This document shows, piece after piece, positions 1-12,187 of a stretch of 64,000 bases of DNA. Position numbers and translations under genes: made by a program. How positions within the stretch are numbered: the stretch's first letter is position 1; each line of letters starts with the position of its first letter. The DNA lies in the NCBI GenBank assembly GCA_016271365.2, contig CM057453.1, positions 1,092,544,001-1,092,608,000 on the forward strand, in the 5' to 3' direction. This DNA comes from Neoceratodus forsteri. Lineage: Eukaryota; Chordata; Ceratodontiformes; Ceratodontidae. Under the pieces are notes generated by a model. It saw only the letters and a program-made list of their open reading frames with translations. It searched no databases and had not been told where the DNA came from.

Positions 1-347
1 GCGGGGGATGCACCATAAGCGCAGCACCACTGAATATGGCAGGGTCAGCGCACATACTGCGCCGGCGCAAGCCACAGATAGGGAACATGGGGATGCACCA
101 GCACAAGTGCAGTTGCACTAGGCACATCACCCGTGACATTCAGCAGGGGGCATGCAAATGAAGCCATAATATATGCAAGGTGCAAATGGGGCCCTTTGCA
201 TGTGATTATGGCCCCATTTGCATGCCTTGCACAGGGCAGCCTGGCGACTTGTGTCTGACGCCCTGCATAGCATGACGTGTGCTGTGGAGATCCTGGGGCA
301 TCCCCCACCCCATAGCCGCAATCACGCAGTATACATTTACAAGGAAA
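1..347. repeat. GC-rich hairpin-containing sequence left of the array
   Basis: No gene is seen. TGCAAATGGGGCC at about 181 faces its complement at about 210-222, forming a hairpin. The GCGC-rich words near 40-70 recur in reversed sense at about 1,210-1,430, so this may be the outer arm of the same foldback unit. Confidence 0.35.
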
Positions 348-620
348 TCCCTGGTAGTCTAGTAGCCCCCCTGAGTGCCCGATAAATATTACACATGACC
401 ATCCCTGGTGGTCTAGTGGTCCCCCCCACCCGAGTCCCTGATTCCCCGATATATGTTACAATAACTGTCCCTGGTGGTCTAGTGGAACCCCACCTCCGCC
501 CGTTGCTGCAATCGCGGTTAATGTAAAGTACAACATTCCCTGGTAGTCTAGTAGACCCCCCTCCTCCGAGTCCCGATCGTGGTAAATCACCCCACGTACT
601 TCCTGGTGATCAGTGGCCTC
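348..620 (+). repeat. Tandem array of tRNA-Glu-like 5' heads
   Basis: TCCCTGGTGGTCTAGTGG or a close variant starts at about 348, 402, 468, 537 and, more degraded, 600. The spacing is 54-69 bases. This matches the first bases of vertebrate tRNA-Glu, including the box A region. After each head comes a C-rich stretch with GAGTCCC-like bases rather than the rest of a tRNA, and no good box B is seen. It is best read as a tandem repeat built from tRNA-Glu 5' halves or a tRNA-Glu SINE head, not as functional tRNA genes. Confidence 0.6.
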
Positions 621-1045
621 CCCACCTCCCACCCACAGAACCCCTTGCCCACCCCCCCCATCAGTGGGTGGATGCATCCCGCCTGGCCGCCTGTCAGGTA
701 CAGTATGGGCTGTAAGCCCATTGGTCCCCTAATGTGGACCAATGGGCTACAGGGCATACATACTAGACAGTCCCAAATATGTGAATGAATCATTCACATA
801 TTGGAACTATCTATTCAATATGCCCTTAAGCCCATTGATCCCCTGAGGACCAATGGGCTTATCACCCATACTGTAGTTGTCATTGTGCAAGGCGGTCAAG
901 CGGGATGCATCCGCCCGCCGATGGGGGTGGGGGTGAACAGGAGCCCTGCTATGGGTGGGAGGTGCCACTGGATAACCGGAGAACTATGTGGGCGATTTCC
1001 GTGCTGTTCGGGAGGAGAGGTCTACCGAAATGTTGTACTTTTGTG
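522..1045. repeat. Large imperfect palindrome (foldback)
   Basis: The centre is a perfect 13-base inverted pair around base 789 (776-788 and 790-802, AATATGTGAATGA and its complement). Outward, the left arm pairs with the right arm through GCCCATTGGTCC, CAGTATGGG, GATGCATCCCGC, CCACCTCCCACCCA, and AAGTACAACATT (525-536) against 1029-1040. Each arm is about 260 bases with mismatches and small gaps. Smaller hairpins lie inside, at about 714-748 and 829-860. No coding sequence is visible. It resembles a foldback or MITE-type non-autonomous element. Confidence 0.65.
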
Positions 1046-1479
1046 TGCCCGATGCAACTCTTGAGAGTCTGGTTCAGTGTGTACTTGTGGATGGTGTTCT
1101 GGGTGGGCAGGTGGACACCCATGGCTGGGCTGCTATGTTGCACCCTGCAATACTGGAGCCCGCCTTTGGGTGGCCGGGAGTTGTGAACTTTGAGCCCCCC
1201 TATGAGGCACACTGCAGGGTTGCGCCAGCATATGCGCCGCACATCCCGGGCTGAATATCAGGATGTGCCGCATATGCATGGGCAAGCCCCCTGCTTCTGC
1301 GCTGCATACCATTACATTGTGCCCTAGCGCGCCGAGAACTGCGCTGACTGTAGGCAGCCTTTTCAATATCCGCCCAGGGTGCAATGCGGGATTGCGCCGG
1401 TGCAACTCTATTGCGCCAGACGCAACCCCTTTGAATATCTGGGCCAATTTGATTATTTTCATTTATGATATTACCATTT
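1046..1479. repeat. Right flank of the foldback, GCGC-rich
   Basis: No gene is seen. Repeated words such as GCGCCGG, GCATATGC and GAATATC occur here and near bases 1-120 in opposite sense. This is consistent with a degraded outer inverted repeat. Confidence 0.3.
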
Positions 1480-2040
1480 ATGAATATAGGTCCAACACTG
1501 CAGCTGGTTTTGGAAATACTATTAATGAAGGAGTAGAATAACTTATGGTTATCTTTAGTGCAGGCAAGTATGAACTCAAAGTTACTTTTAGCTTTCTTAA
1601 TCGTGGATTCAAGTAATCTCTGTTGAGTCTTACAATTATGTAAATTAGAGGCTGATTCATGATTTTTTTTAGTTTTTTAAAGGCTCTTTCCTTTCTTTTA
1701 ATTTGTTTTTTTATGGAATTGGTGAACCAAATAGGGACCTGCCTCGTGTGATTATATTTATTCCTAACAGGCACAATTCTATAGTGTGAATATAGGATTT
1801 AAAGAAGGACCAGGCTTTATCAACTGTAAAAGTACTAAAAATGGTCTCCCAGTCGACATTACCAACCTCCTCCCTGATACTAGCTACTGTAGATCTGCCT
1901 TCAAATAGTCTTTAATAAGAACAGATCCTTGAGGTCTGGGCTTACCTAAAGATGCCGAAAAGAGCACAGAATTGTGATCACCCGAACCTAAAAGGGGTAT
2001 AATTCTGATTTCATGAATAATGAATAAAATATGAAATATA
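1480..2040 (-). mobile_element. LINE fragment (endonuclease end and linker)
   Basis: On the minus strand a peptide at about 1,478-1,774 has the lysine-rich linker type found between the endonuclease and reverse transcriptase of L2/CR1-group LINEs (WFTNSIKKQIKRKERA). About 1,960-1,995 encodes a GDHNS motif typical of the last endonuclease block. Stops separate the parts. It is truncated at both ends and abuts an oppositely oriented LINE at about 2,045. Confidence 0.5.
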
Positions 2041-2044
2041 CTAA

Positions 2045-4010
2045 ATAGTAACTTCAGTGAATGGGTCTCATTGTCCTAACCTGTTATGGAGTAAACTTCA
2101 GGAATACCTGATCTTTCCCCAACTCTCCCCTTTTGTTAATAACTCCTCCTTCTTCACTCACTACCAATCTGACATTATGAAATTGCATTCTACCACCACC
2201 TCCCTCCTTAGGCTCACTGATTCCATCCTTTCTGGCTTGGACCAGGGCTTATCACCTCTGCTGTCTTTGTTGACCTGACCAAAGCCTTTGACACTTTTTC
2301 CACCATCATCGTCCTGGACAGACTAAACGGCTAAAAGCCACTGGGCTCTCCTCCTCCTCTGTTGGTGGCTTCACTCATACCTTATGAGTAAGACCCAAGC
2401 CATCCATACAGATTATGCCATCTCCCTTCCTCTCCATATCTGCTCAGGAGTATCCCAAGGATCTGTACTTGGTCCTATCCTATTCAACATCTTCCTAAAT
2501 GACCTCATCCTCACCTGCTCCTCTGCGTCCACTCACATGTACACAAATGATATGGTTATCTATGCTTCTGGACCCTCTGCCTCTGACTTAACGATCCGAC
2601 AGCAGCTGGATTTCCACAACATAAAGTACTGGTTTTGGACCAATCAGCTGTCCCTCAATACCAAAAAAAATGATGTCCATGACCTTTGATACTAGGCAGA
2701 GATTTGCCAAGCTCTCCCCTTCCCCTTTCTTCCAGACTCCTGATAATGTTGTGCTGCAGATGTATCCTCCTTTAAATACCTCAGGGTATGGTTGGATTGT
2801 CATCTCAACTTCTCATATAGATGCCATCCACCAGAAGCTGCACCCATAACTTGGGGCACTTTACAGGAATAAAGCAGGTATCCTGCCTCCTTCCCATAGA
2901 AAGATTGTCATGAAGATGATGCTACCTATCCTCGATTACAGTGACATTGTATAAGGCTCTGCTCCCAAGTCTACCCTAGCCAGGCTGGATACCCTCTTTC
3001 ACGCCTTCAGGTGCTAAGCCCTGGATTACCTCCCCAGAACCCACCACTGATCCCTGTATGCTTCCTTCTCCTTGCCCTCCCTTGATGCCAGACACCTTGC
3101 TAATTGTACCACCTTAATCTCCCAATTCTGACCTGACCCCCTACTCTTCCTCCCTCCCATCCCCTCTCCTTTGGTTCACCCCTATCGATGCGACAATCAT
3201 TTTGTCAACACCGATATGGGCACAGATAATATAACAAATTCCAGGGCGGGCATGCCCAGAAAGAGAGTAAAACATCTGGGGTGCAAAACATGATGTGAGT
3301 GTGGGGTGATCAAAAATCAAAGACTGCCACTGTTACTCTCACCCTTGTTGAGGTGCCCTAGTTGCGGCACCAAAATCTAGTCAGAACATTAACGACATAC
3401 CCTCTCCTTCGACCTCCTACTTCATTTGCATCTCAAACAATCACTCTCTCTCTCTCTCTCCATCCCCTCTGTAAAATCCTCTCCTTCCCCAAATTTTGGA
3501 GCATCCTCCCAGTTGCTATTCGCAATGCTCTCTCTTCCCAATCTCTAACATCATTCCTCCATGACTTCACTATTCACTCCTGCAGATACTGCTGATTCTA
3601 GGCTAGTTCCACTCCTCTTCCCTCCATACTACTCTCTCCTCCTAGTGCCCTGATTTATCAGTAAACTATCAACTCTTAGACTTTATCCCATTGTTCATGC
3701 AGTCTCCCTTCTCTCCCTCATGTTGCTCCTAGGGGCACTTTTCTGAATTCTTGCTATTGACATGCTATGTTTTGTACTACTTGAACAATGTCCTTCCTCT
3801 TATTTGTCTAATGTGTACTTCTTATTACTGTTATTATACTTGTAACTTTATTGATATAACATATTACTGCACTCTCCTCATTCTGTGCCCCCCAAGACAC
3901 ATCTGGACATAAGCTATTTTTTTTGCAGTTTAAAGTTTATTAACTTTTTGTGGACATGAGCTATTTAGCGCAGTATGTTTTTCCTGATGAAAAGCTTGAT
4001 ATAAATAAGT
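2045..4010 (+). mobile_element. L2-like LINE, RT to 3' end, degraded
   Basis: The plus strand carries reverse transcriptase blocks: a decayed AFDT region near 2,280, SGVSQGSVLGPILF at about 2,445, and YTND in place of YxDD near 2,540. The C-terminal region ends near HDFTIHSC at about 3,560-3,595. The 3' end (GCGCAGTATG, TTTTTCCTG, then ATAAATAAG) matches the end of the LINE at about 42.0 kb, so both belong to one family. Frames are broken and one catalytic Asp of the motif is Asn. About 200 bases at 3,175-3,375 do not read as LINE. Confidence 0.7.
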
Positions 4011-5014
4011 TCATGTAGTGGGTGTAATGGCTATACATTTTGCTTTCATCATACCTTTTTTATTTTTGAATTTTGAAATCATATTTATACATATTGTTAC
4101 ATATATGTCACAAGCAAGCTTACAAAAATTATACATTGAAGGATTTACAAAATGCAGCTTAGATAAAGTTCTTTGAGCATTCTGAGGAAGATCTAAATGA
4201 GTCAAATCATTATCAGACATAGCATAATTCCATTTTCGTAGAGGAGAAGCGCAAACTGATGATATACCACTGACTAAAATGTAAACAACTTATTTAAGAT
4301 CCCCAACTTAGGAGAGAAAGAAAACCCCCACTGTTAACTATACTAGCACTAAAAGGTAACCAGAGAAACACTGGTTATTTAATTAAAAAATACATAATTA
4401 AGACAATTACCAAAAGAATATTAAACATAAGCATTTCTTGTACGAAGAAAATCAAATAGCTATTATCTATTTGCATTCCTTTTCATCAAAACAGTTATTT
4501 ATGGCACAGTTTGCTTTTTCCAGGAAACAAAAACTTCTAAGAATTAGGTAAATCAATCTATAAAGCATAGTAAGGAATTTTTTTAAATCAAATTATCAGA
4601 GTTCTACAGAACATAGTATTCATGACCTAAAAAAAAAACACAATTATATTTGCCAGCTTCTATTTTCATTCCGTTAGATGTTGTGAAACCACTGACCAAT
4701 ATCCTCTCTCATTCTTAGAAAATTTAATTAAAGGAATGGAATATTTTGGGGTAGCCACATGACCAGTACTGTATAGACATAATGATTGATTTTATATATG
4801 TACATATATACACACACACACACACACAGTATATATATATCTTGCCGGTACTGTAGAAATTTCCTCCTCCTCCTCCTCTGTTCGGTCTGAGGTGCAATAT
4901 CAGGATATATATAAACTCTACTCATGGAATTTATATGCCTCCTTAATTCGATCTGCTTTCAATATTAATTCTCTATAGAGAAGTGAGGAGAAAGTCACAA
5001 GAACTGCAGGAATT
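4011..5014. other. AT-rich intronic stretch with microsatellites
   Basis: I recognise no gene. It contains a (TA)/(CA)n microsatellite at about 4,796-4,842 and a short (TCC)n run at about 4,861-4,878. A 69-residue frame on the minus strand at 4,011-4,220 is unlike anything I recognise. Confidence 0.6.
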
Positions 5015-8000
5015 CTCAATCAATAAATCAATCAAAAGTTTGTCAGTGCAATTCCAATACAGCAAAGCGCTTTACATCCTAAAAATTAAAATGAATACAG
5101 ACATCAATAATTAAAAACACAATCGGCATAAACTTTAATATATACAAAATCAAAAGGCGGTACAACTAGGCTTAACCCTCATCAGAAAATACCTGGCAGA
5201 ACAAGTATGTTTTTAGCTCGGTCTTAAAACTGTCACTGGTCAGGCACTCTCTAATTTGATGAGGCAAAACATTCCACAGGGTTGGGGCTGCAAAAGCAAA
5301 AGTATGTGCCCCATAACTCTTTAGCCGCACCCTGGGAGCCTCCAGCAATGCCTTGCTGACTGAGCAGAGTGGGTGGAGGGGGTGGTAGGGGCACAGAAGT
5401 TCTTGCAAGTAGCCAGGTCCCTGTCCACATAGGGCCTTGTAGGTCAGTAGCCCGACATTAAAGGTGATCCGCCAATGTACCAACAGCCAGTGCAGACCAC
5501 AGAGCACAGTAGTGATACGGCAAGATCTTGATAAACCAGACAACATGGTTGCCACATTCTGCACTAGCTGCAATCGGCGGATATCAACCCTCAGTAGCCC
5601 TAGGTATACGGCGTTGCAGTAATCAAGGTGCAAGGTTACAAAGGCATGAACCAGACCTGGAACCAGGTGCTTGATCACAGCAATGTTCCTCAGATGGTAA
5701 AATGAGGTCTTTATGACTGCTGACAACTGAGATTTTAATGTCAGGCCACTGTCGAACACAACACCCAGATTTCGTGCCTGATTTGAGGTAAGTAGCTGGT
5801 CACCTCTCAGCCAAAGCCCAGATGGTTGACCTGCTTGCAACTCAATGCTTTGTCAACCTGGCTCTACGATCAACACCTCGGTCTTGTCAGAGTTCAACTT
5901 CAGCCAAGTGGCACTCATTCAACCCTGAATCTCAGAGAGGCAGTTGTTAAAGACCAAGACTGCCACACACTACCTGGGCATAAAGGACATGTAGAGCTGA
6001 GTGTCATCTGTATAGCAGTGAAAACTCAGCTCATACCACCATATAATGTCCCCCAATGGCAGCATATACACTGTGAACAACATGGGGGATAAGATGAAGA
6101 CCTGTGTAACCTCATATGACATGGGGAGAGGAGCTGAGGAATAAATCCCTGATACTACCCTCTGCATCCTGCCAGTAAGAAACAATCTAAACCAACTGGG
6201 ACTGTGCCAGACAGTCCGCAGATGATCTGCAGGTGCTCCAGTAACACCTCATGGTCCACAGTATCAAATACCACAGAGAGATCGAGAAGAACTAAGATAG
6301 AATGGGTTCCTCAATCCCTCACTATCAGGAGATCATTCAATACCTGAACAAGGGTGGTCTCGGTACGATGCCTCTTCCTGAAACAAGACTGGAGAGGATC
6401 ATAGACATCGTGCATTGTCAAATGCTCATCGAGTTGTGCCGCCGCCACCACCTTCTCAAAAACCCTTCCCACGAAAGGCAGGTTAGAGACAGGTCTGTAG
6501 TTTGCTAGGCAGTCCAGATCTAGAGAAGATTTCATTTTTTTTTTTCTATATACCATTCAAGTTTTTCCCTTTTGTACTCCCGAGCTGGAACCCCCGTAGG
6601 CACGCACATGCACGTGCATGGAGGCGCATGCGCATGCTAGGCACTGGCTTGGTCCCTTCCACCCCATCCCTGGCATTACTGCTGCCACTCCCCTGGTCTA
6701 CGCTTCCCACTGGACCTCCACCCGGTGGGAGCAGAGCTACAGGAGGAGTGGATAACCACCCCTGGGAGGGGACAGCTGCCTACCGCAGCTCAATCCTGCT
6801 CCAACCCCCCCATGCCGGCTCCCCAGTGATCCAAGGTCATTCCCGAACCCAGGTTGCCGACATAGTGCAAGGTAAGGTATCCAGCACCTCAGCCCTCAGC
6901 ATCACTGGACCAGCGTAGAAGAGTTCTTAAGGAGTGGTACTACTACCGCCTCCTTCAGAGGGTCCAAAAACACTTGTCTCCAGTGAACATCGGACTATCC
7001 TAGCAAGGACCAGGCTGATGATTACAATACACCCTACTAGGAGGCATGTTGGTCCCAGGTCCAGACTATAGTAAGTGGGGCACAGACCCAGGATGACCTG
7101 CGCAATGTCCGCAATCGCCAACTGGCTGAAGTCAGACCAGACAGGCCAAGTGCTTGCTACCTCTTGCCCATAACTGCAAGGCTCATTTGAGGGCGCTGAG
7201 CAGATCTTCGACCTAATGGTGACAATCTTATCGGCAAAGAACCAAGCAAACTCATCACATGTAACCTGTGCAAAAGCTCCCCATCACTAAAGGCAGGCTG
7301 GATTGCACAACCTGTCAACAGTTTGGAAGAGCTGAGCTGGTCGATTCTTTGCCGTGGCAATCTCCTTGGACAGGAACTCTGCCTTCTTACAGGAGAAGAT
7401 TGCCGATTGATAGTCTTTATAATGGACCATCAATCTAAGTTTGTCACCCTCCAGACAGGATTTCCGTCAAGGCCGCTTCAACCTTCAACCCCATTGTTTC
7501 ATCTCCTTCAAAGTCCCATCAAACCATGGGGACTTCTGGTAAAGGGAGAGGGGGTGAACGTGGATAGGAGCTAAGGAATCAAGGGCCCCAGTCACTGCCG
7601 TATTATAAGTTAGTACTAGTTCCCCTGGCTCCTTGAATACACTCGTCAAACCTGATAGGTCCAGTACCTCCATAACACCATCTGGGGTCAAACCCGGTAA
7701 AGGGCGGTACCGGACTATCTCCGTAGGGGCACGTCTATTGGGGGGGGGGTGCCTTGAACCTGACCCTTATAATATGATGATCTGACCAACTGACAGGCTC
7801 CACCACCAAATCAGTGATCTACATCCCCAGTAGGAAGACCAGATCCAGGGAATGACTGTGAATATAAGTTGCAGAGGTAACCACCTGTGTAAAGCCCAAT
7901 GAACTCATTAGTTGGAGGAAGTCTTGTCCAAATTGTGAGCGTTCATCACTGACCCAGGCACTGAAATCCCCCAGAATTATCCATCTGGGGGATTCCATCA

Positions 8001-8268
8001 CCTGGTCGATGATGAAGTCTGCGACTTCCTGCAGGAATTCCTTCCCATCACTGGTGGATGGCAGATGAGAAGGATCCTGCAACCACAATACATTCAAAGG
8101 ATCCGTCTCTCCCACCAGGGTGGCTACAAGGCCCAGGTCCAATTTAAAACAAACGGCAACTCCCCAACCCCTACAATCCTTTCTCGGGCAGTGTATCACC
8201 GAGTACCTGGCTGGAATTGCTGATTCCAATACTGGGCCAGCATTCTCATCCAGCCAAGTCTCGGTAAT
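5015..8268 (-). mobile_element. L2 LINE, nearly complete ORF2, broken
   Basis: Minus-strand blocks in order: endonuclease (ITETWLDE near 8,270; ILGDF near 7,975; SDHH near 7,775), RT block (NYRPVSNLPF and TLVQVLNDLL, 6,311-6,556), YTDDTQLY near 6,010, and an intact 222-residue C-terminal frame (5,172-5,840; DYCNAVYLG, LHWLLVHWRI, LLTYKAL, APTLWNVLP). This is the standard L2 layout. The 3' end has the L2-typical TGTAAAGCGCTTTG and a (TGAT)n tail at about 5,018-5,038. Stops and frameshifts separate the blocks, so it is inactive. The 5' side is cut at DIRS-1. Confidence 0.85.
5172..5840 (-). pseudogene. L2 ORF2 C-terminal fragment
   Basis: This 222-residue open frame covers the part of L2 ORF2 after the YxDD motif (thumb and C-terminal region). 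Recognisable strings are LVHAFVTLHLDYCNAVY, RRLQLVQNVATML and SFKTELKTYLF. It lacks the catalytic blocks, which lie upstream in other frames, so no active enzyme is expected. Confidence 0.75.
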
Positions 8269-8479
8269 GCAAGCTCCTCCCACCCACCCGGGTGGTAAAA
8301 CTCTCGGCTTCGGCCCATGACACCAGATCTAGCCCGCTGGAAGCCAGGTTGTGCGTCGACGCCGGGGAGGCCGGGTGGGTCGTGTGGATGAACAACATAT
8401 ACCATTTCTAGAACTCCTGTTACAGGTGAGTAACCTGTATTTCTAGGGACATGGATATGTTGTTCATCCACACTTATTG

Positions 8480-9780
8480 GTAGACTCCTAGCAGTTCTCC
8501 GGGAGGAGGGAGGCAAGGCGCACACCCCCTACTTAGGAATGAAGACTGGAGAACTGAGGTCCCGACCAACATCCCAGCATGACCCAAGGTCAATGTGAAA
8601 GGGGAAAAATGTATAGCCTGCTTCCAGGTAGGAGCCCTGCGGATATCCTGGACAGGAGTATCCTAGGAAGCAGCCACCGATGCAGCGGAAGGGTGGGTAA
8701 AATGAGCACTTATCCCTCTGGGAGGCTCCATGCCCGCCCACCTACAGCGGAGACCTATGCAGGAGGTGACCCACCAGCTCGTCGCCCGCTTGGCTGCAGG
8801 TCTGCCAGGTGCGGCTTCAGCGTAGATGACAAACAGCTGGCGAACCTCTCCCGAACTTAAGCCCTACGCTCCCTGGGTAGGTGAGCATTAAATAGGGTCC
8901 CATGGATCCTATATACGGCCTCCGAGGCGTGAATGGGGATGAACCCCGACAGAGACAATACCCGGATAGGGAAGACTCCACCACCGCCTACGGAAGGAAC
9001 TCCGGGTGGGGCGCAGGACAACCTTGTCCCTGTGGAAGACCAGATAGGGAGATTCAAAGGAGCGCCTGGAACTCTCCTCTCCTTCTGGATGGCAGAGTAG
9101 CACCAAGAAGGTGTTCTTCCACAACAGGTGGGGGAACTCGCACCTGTGCAAAGGTTCGAATGGCTTGCCCATGAGCTAAGCCCATACCAGCGAAGATCCC
9201 ACAGAAATGGGGATACTCTCCCCAGAGGGGAGGTGTGATCGAGGCCTAGAAAAGTGCCAGATCACCTTTTCTGTGCCACTGACTGCCTTCCGGCCCACGC
9301 CCGGAAGACAGGGGTGACCAACAGAAGTACCTAGAGGGTCATCGGCCGAAGCCCTAGTTCAAAAGAACGGACTGCAGATGGTCCAGAATGCTCGCCGAGG
9401 GACGGGAGAGGGGCCCAGGCCCTATCCCATCACCAAATGGAGAACTCTTCCAATTGAAGGCGAGCATGTATGGCTGACTTCTAGCAGGACACCTCAAAAA
9501 CATCAAGGACCTTGCCGAAGGACCCAAGACCTGGCCCCTAGCCGCACAGGGACCAGGCCTGCCAGTGCAGGGATTGAAGGTCCAAATGAAAAACCTTCCC
9601 CTGAAAAGAGAGAGAGAGAGAGATCAGGACCGGGCAAGGCTGGAACCCGCCTCAGTTGCCTGGGGCTGAGACTGAGAAGAGCTGGATACCAGAGCTGGCA
9701 ATCCAGTCTGGGGCTACCAGCATCGCCTGCACCTAGTCCCTCCTCGCCTTGCCCGTGGGTCAAGGGAAATGGGGGAGAGG
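8480..9780 (-). pseudogene. DIRS-1 tyrosine recombinase remnant
   Basis: Minus-strand pieces at 8,909-9,172 (HRCEFPHLLWKN, YLVFHRDKVV) and 8,529-8,741 match the recombinase of DIRS-2 at 54,440-55,190. In the last block the expected catalytic Tyr (HYHIDL in DIRS-2) reads PFHIDL, so the nucleophile is lost. Confidence 0.55.
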
Positions 9781-9899
9781 CATAGAAAAGGCCCGGGGTC
9801 CGCGGCCTTCGACGGCATCCCCTACAACAAACCTTGCTGAGGGGGCGGGCATGAGACAGTCTCGGCCTCGTATTCTCCCTGGAGGGAAGGAGGGAGAAG

Positions 9900-11260
9900 A
9901 TCCTGTGCTACCTCCGGCAGGGAAGACCACTCGTGAGGCGCAGCCTATGTCCGGCTTAGGGCATCAGCCAGGGTGCTGGAGGCTCCTGCCATCAAATGGC
10001 TAGGAAACCGCCTCCAGCTGCGCGAAAGACCCAATGCAGAGAACCTCCTTACGCAGAGGTAAGGGGCTCGACCGAACCTGCCGGGGTAGGTAGCACATGG
10101 TCGTGGTGTTGTCCACCTGGACTTAAACCACTAGACCCCGCACAAACGGAGCGAGTGGTGCAAGCAAAGCGGACCGCCTGGAGCTCCAGCGGGTAGGGAA
10201 GACACTGGGACTCCCGAGAGGACCAGAGGCGAAGCACTCTGTATTCCCCTAGATGGGCACCCCTACCCATCCGAGAAGCATCGGTCGGAGAAGACCGTCG
10301 ACTCAGGGCGGACGAACAGGATGTTCTCCTGCAAGAGCTGGAACGGTCCGAGGGACAGCGTTCCCCTAACTCCTGGGCTGTAGTCACGAACTGGTCCGAA
10401 GGAACGCAGCACTGCGACCGTTGGCTGGCCAGTCCCCACTAGGGGGACGCATGAACCAGCGGGTCCAACAGACCACGCTGGAGCCGGCCGCCGCGAGGCC
10501 CAAGTGGCGCAGGAGGTCTCGGCAGGGCGCAATTGCCCAGTCAGACCTGACTAGGTAAGGGAGGAAGAACCTCAGCCCTGTCAGCCAGGAACCGAGGTCG
10601 GACTCAAGAGTCGAGCCTCGTCCCGAAGAAGGATCACCCGCTAAGACACGAGTTCCAACGTGGCTCCGATAAAAGGAGACCAGTCTGAGAGCCAGAACAC
10701 TGGACCGTCCCCTTCCGCCTGGAAGGGTTGTAGTTAGGCCGCCATCCGGGTGGGGTTACACCCGGACCCCTCAATGCCACAAAAGCTGCTGAGCAGAGAA
10801 CGAAGGGCCTGGCCAGGAACTCGTAAGGAGATCCCCCACATAGGAAAGGGAGGAGTCTCCCAAGAAACGGACAGAACGAGGAGTGAGTACATCCTGGAGT
10901 CCCAGGAAAGAAGCCACACGCCTCGTTCTGAGGATGGGATATCTGAGGCAGAGAGACCATCCAGGCGTGCGGAAGAATGGGGCACAAGTCCCCCGTCCAT
11001 TTGAGACCAGGAAAACCTGGACACAAACCCAGGGTCAGAAGGAGGATCAGCAACCTTCCTGATCACCTCCAAATAGAAGGCAGGCAAGTCGGCTCAGCGG
11101 GCCGACGAAGAGCCTGTGGACCCCAAAATCCCTGTGGGGCAATGGCTCAAAAAGGGTGGAACCTGCTCGCAACCCGTGACAGGACCTACCCTTAGCACCT
11201 CCGACCCCTAGAGGTCCGGGAAGTGGACCAAAGAGGAAGAGGTGCGGAGCCGTCCCCACA
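9900..11260 (-). pseudogene. DIRS-1 reverse transcriptase/RNase H remnant
   Basis: The region aligns block by block with DIRS-2 52,600-53,760. The RNase H start reads TDASRMGRGAHL near 10,270. Stops and frame changes occur every 50-130 codons. The catalytic YxDD region near 10,745 is badly decayed. Confidence 0.55.
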
Positions 11261-11401
11261 CGGAGAAACCCGGTAGGGGACGACGGGCGGGGACAGTGCC
11301 CCTTAGCCTGTCACTGAGCAGGCTTAGGGGAGGAAGAGGCCGAGGGAGCTCTCGGACCTCTACCTCCCTGCTTCCTTTTGGAGGAAGACGCTGGTTTGGC
11401 G

Positions 11402-12169
11402 TCAGGCAGCCCAGCGTATGCCTGCTGGCCCTCGTGCTGGGCCGGTCAAGCCGCAGGGGCCGAGGGGGCAAAGGGGCTTACGCAAAGGCTGCCAGCTGCC
11501 CTTGTCCCTCCGTGCGGGAGTGACCAAGTCCAGAGTGGCATCGGACTTCTCGGACCCCTGGAGGTCTCTCTCCACTCCAGGGCCGAAAAGGTCAGTCCCC
11601 AAGAAGGGAATGTCCGCCAACTCATGCTTGGTTTCCAAAGAGAAGGAGGATAACCTCAGCCATGCCCTGCGGCGCACGGCCACCGCGGCCACCAATGATC
11701 TGGCACAAGAGTCGCCCAGATCCAGAGCCATCTGGAGTTGCTGTTTCACCACCGCCCTACCCTGGTCCCGCAACCGCCGGACCGTGGTCCGCAGGTCGGC
11801 TGGGAGATGAGGAAGGATCTCATCCAGGAAGCCCAAGAGGGCATGGGAGAAATGTGCCATCAGTGCAGCCGAGCTGGCCTGACGGAGGCCTAGGGAGGAC
11901 GCAGCGTAAACCTTGTGCCCAACATAGTCCATCCTTTTGGACTCCTTGTCAGGGGGCCTATCCACATCCCTAGCATTTCCAGAACATTGGAAAACATTGT
12001 CGGTGACTACCCCCTCAGCCGAGGTGTGTTCACAGAAACCAGGCAGAGAACCGACAGGGACAGAGTACTTACTGGCCATCCTGGCCGAAGGCGCAGGGCA
12101 GGAAGTAGGCCGCCGCCAGAGCGCCAAGGCTGGGCCCACAATTACCACAGCCACCGGGAAGGCCTCCAA
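11402..12169 (-). pseudogene. DIRS-1 Gag-like ORF1, C-terminal part
   Basis: The 255-residue frame contains DYVGHKVYAASSLG, ALMAHFSHALLGFLDE and KHELADIPFLGTDLFG, seen also at about 51,720-52,120 in DIRS-2 and typical of DIRS Gag C-termini. It overlaps no host gene and is out of frame with the N-terminal half. Confidence 0.65.
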
Positions 12170-12187
12170 GGGTGAACCCCCCTCGGT

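Noticed and set aside
348..620. Functional tRNA-Glu genes
   Set aside because: Only the first 18 or so bases match; anticodon arm, T arm and box B are missing in every copy.
4011..4220. Minus-strand 69-residue frame as an FKTN exon
   Set aside because: It does not resemble any fukutin segment I know and lacks convincing splice sites in frame.
9378..9785. Open frame on the plus strand (135 residues) as a gene
   Set aside because: It is antisense to the DIRS-1 recombinase region, is low in complexity and has no recognisable domain.
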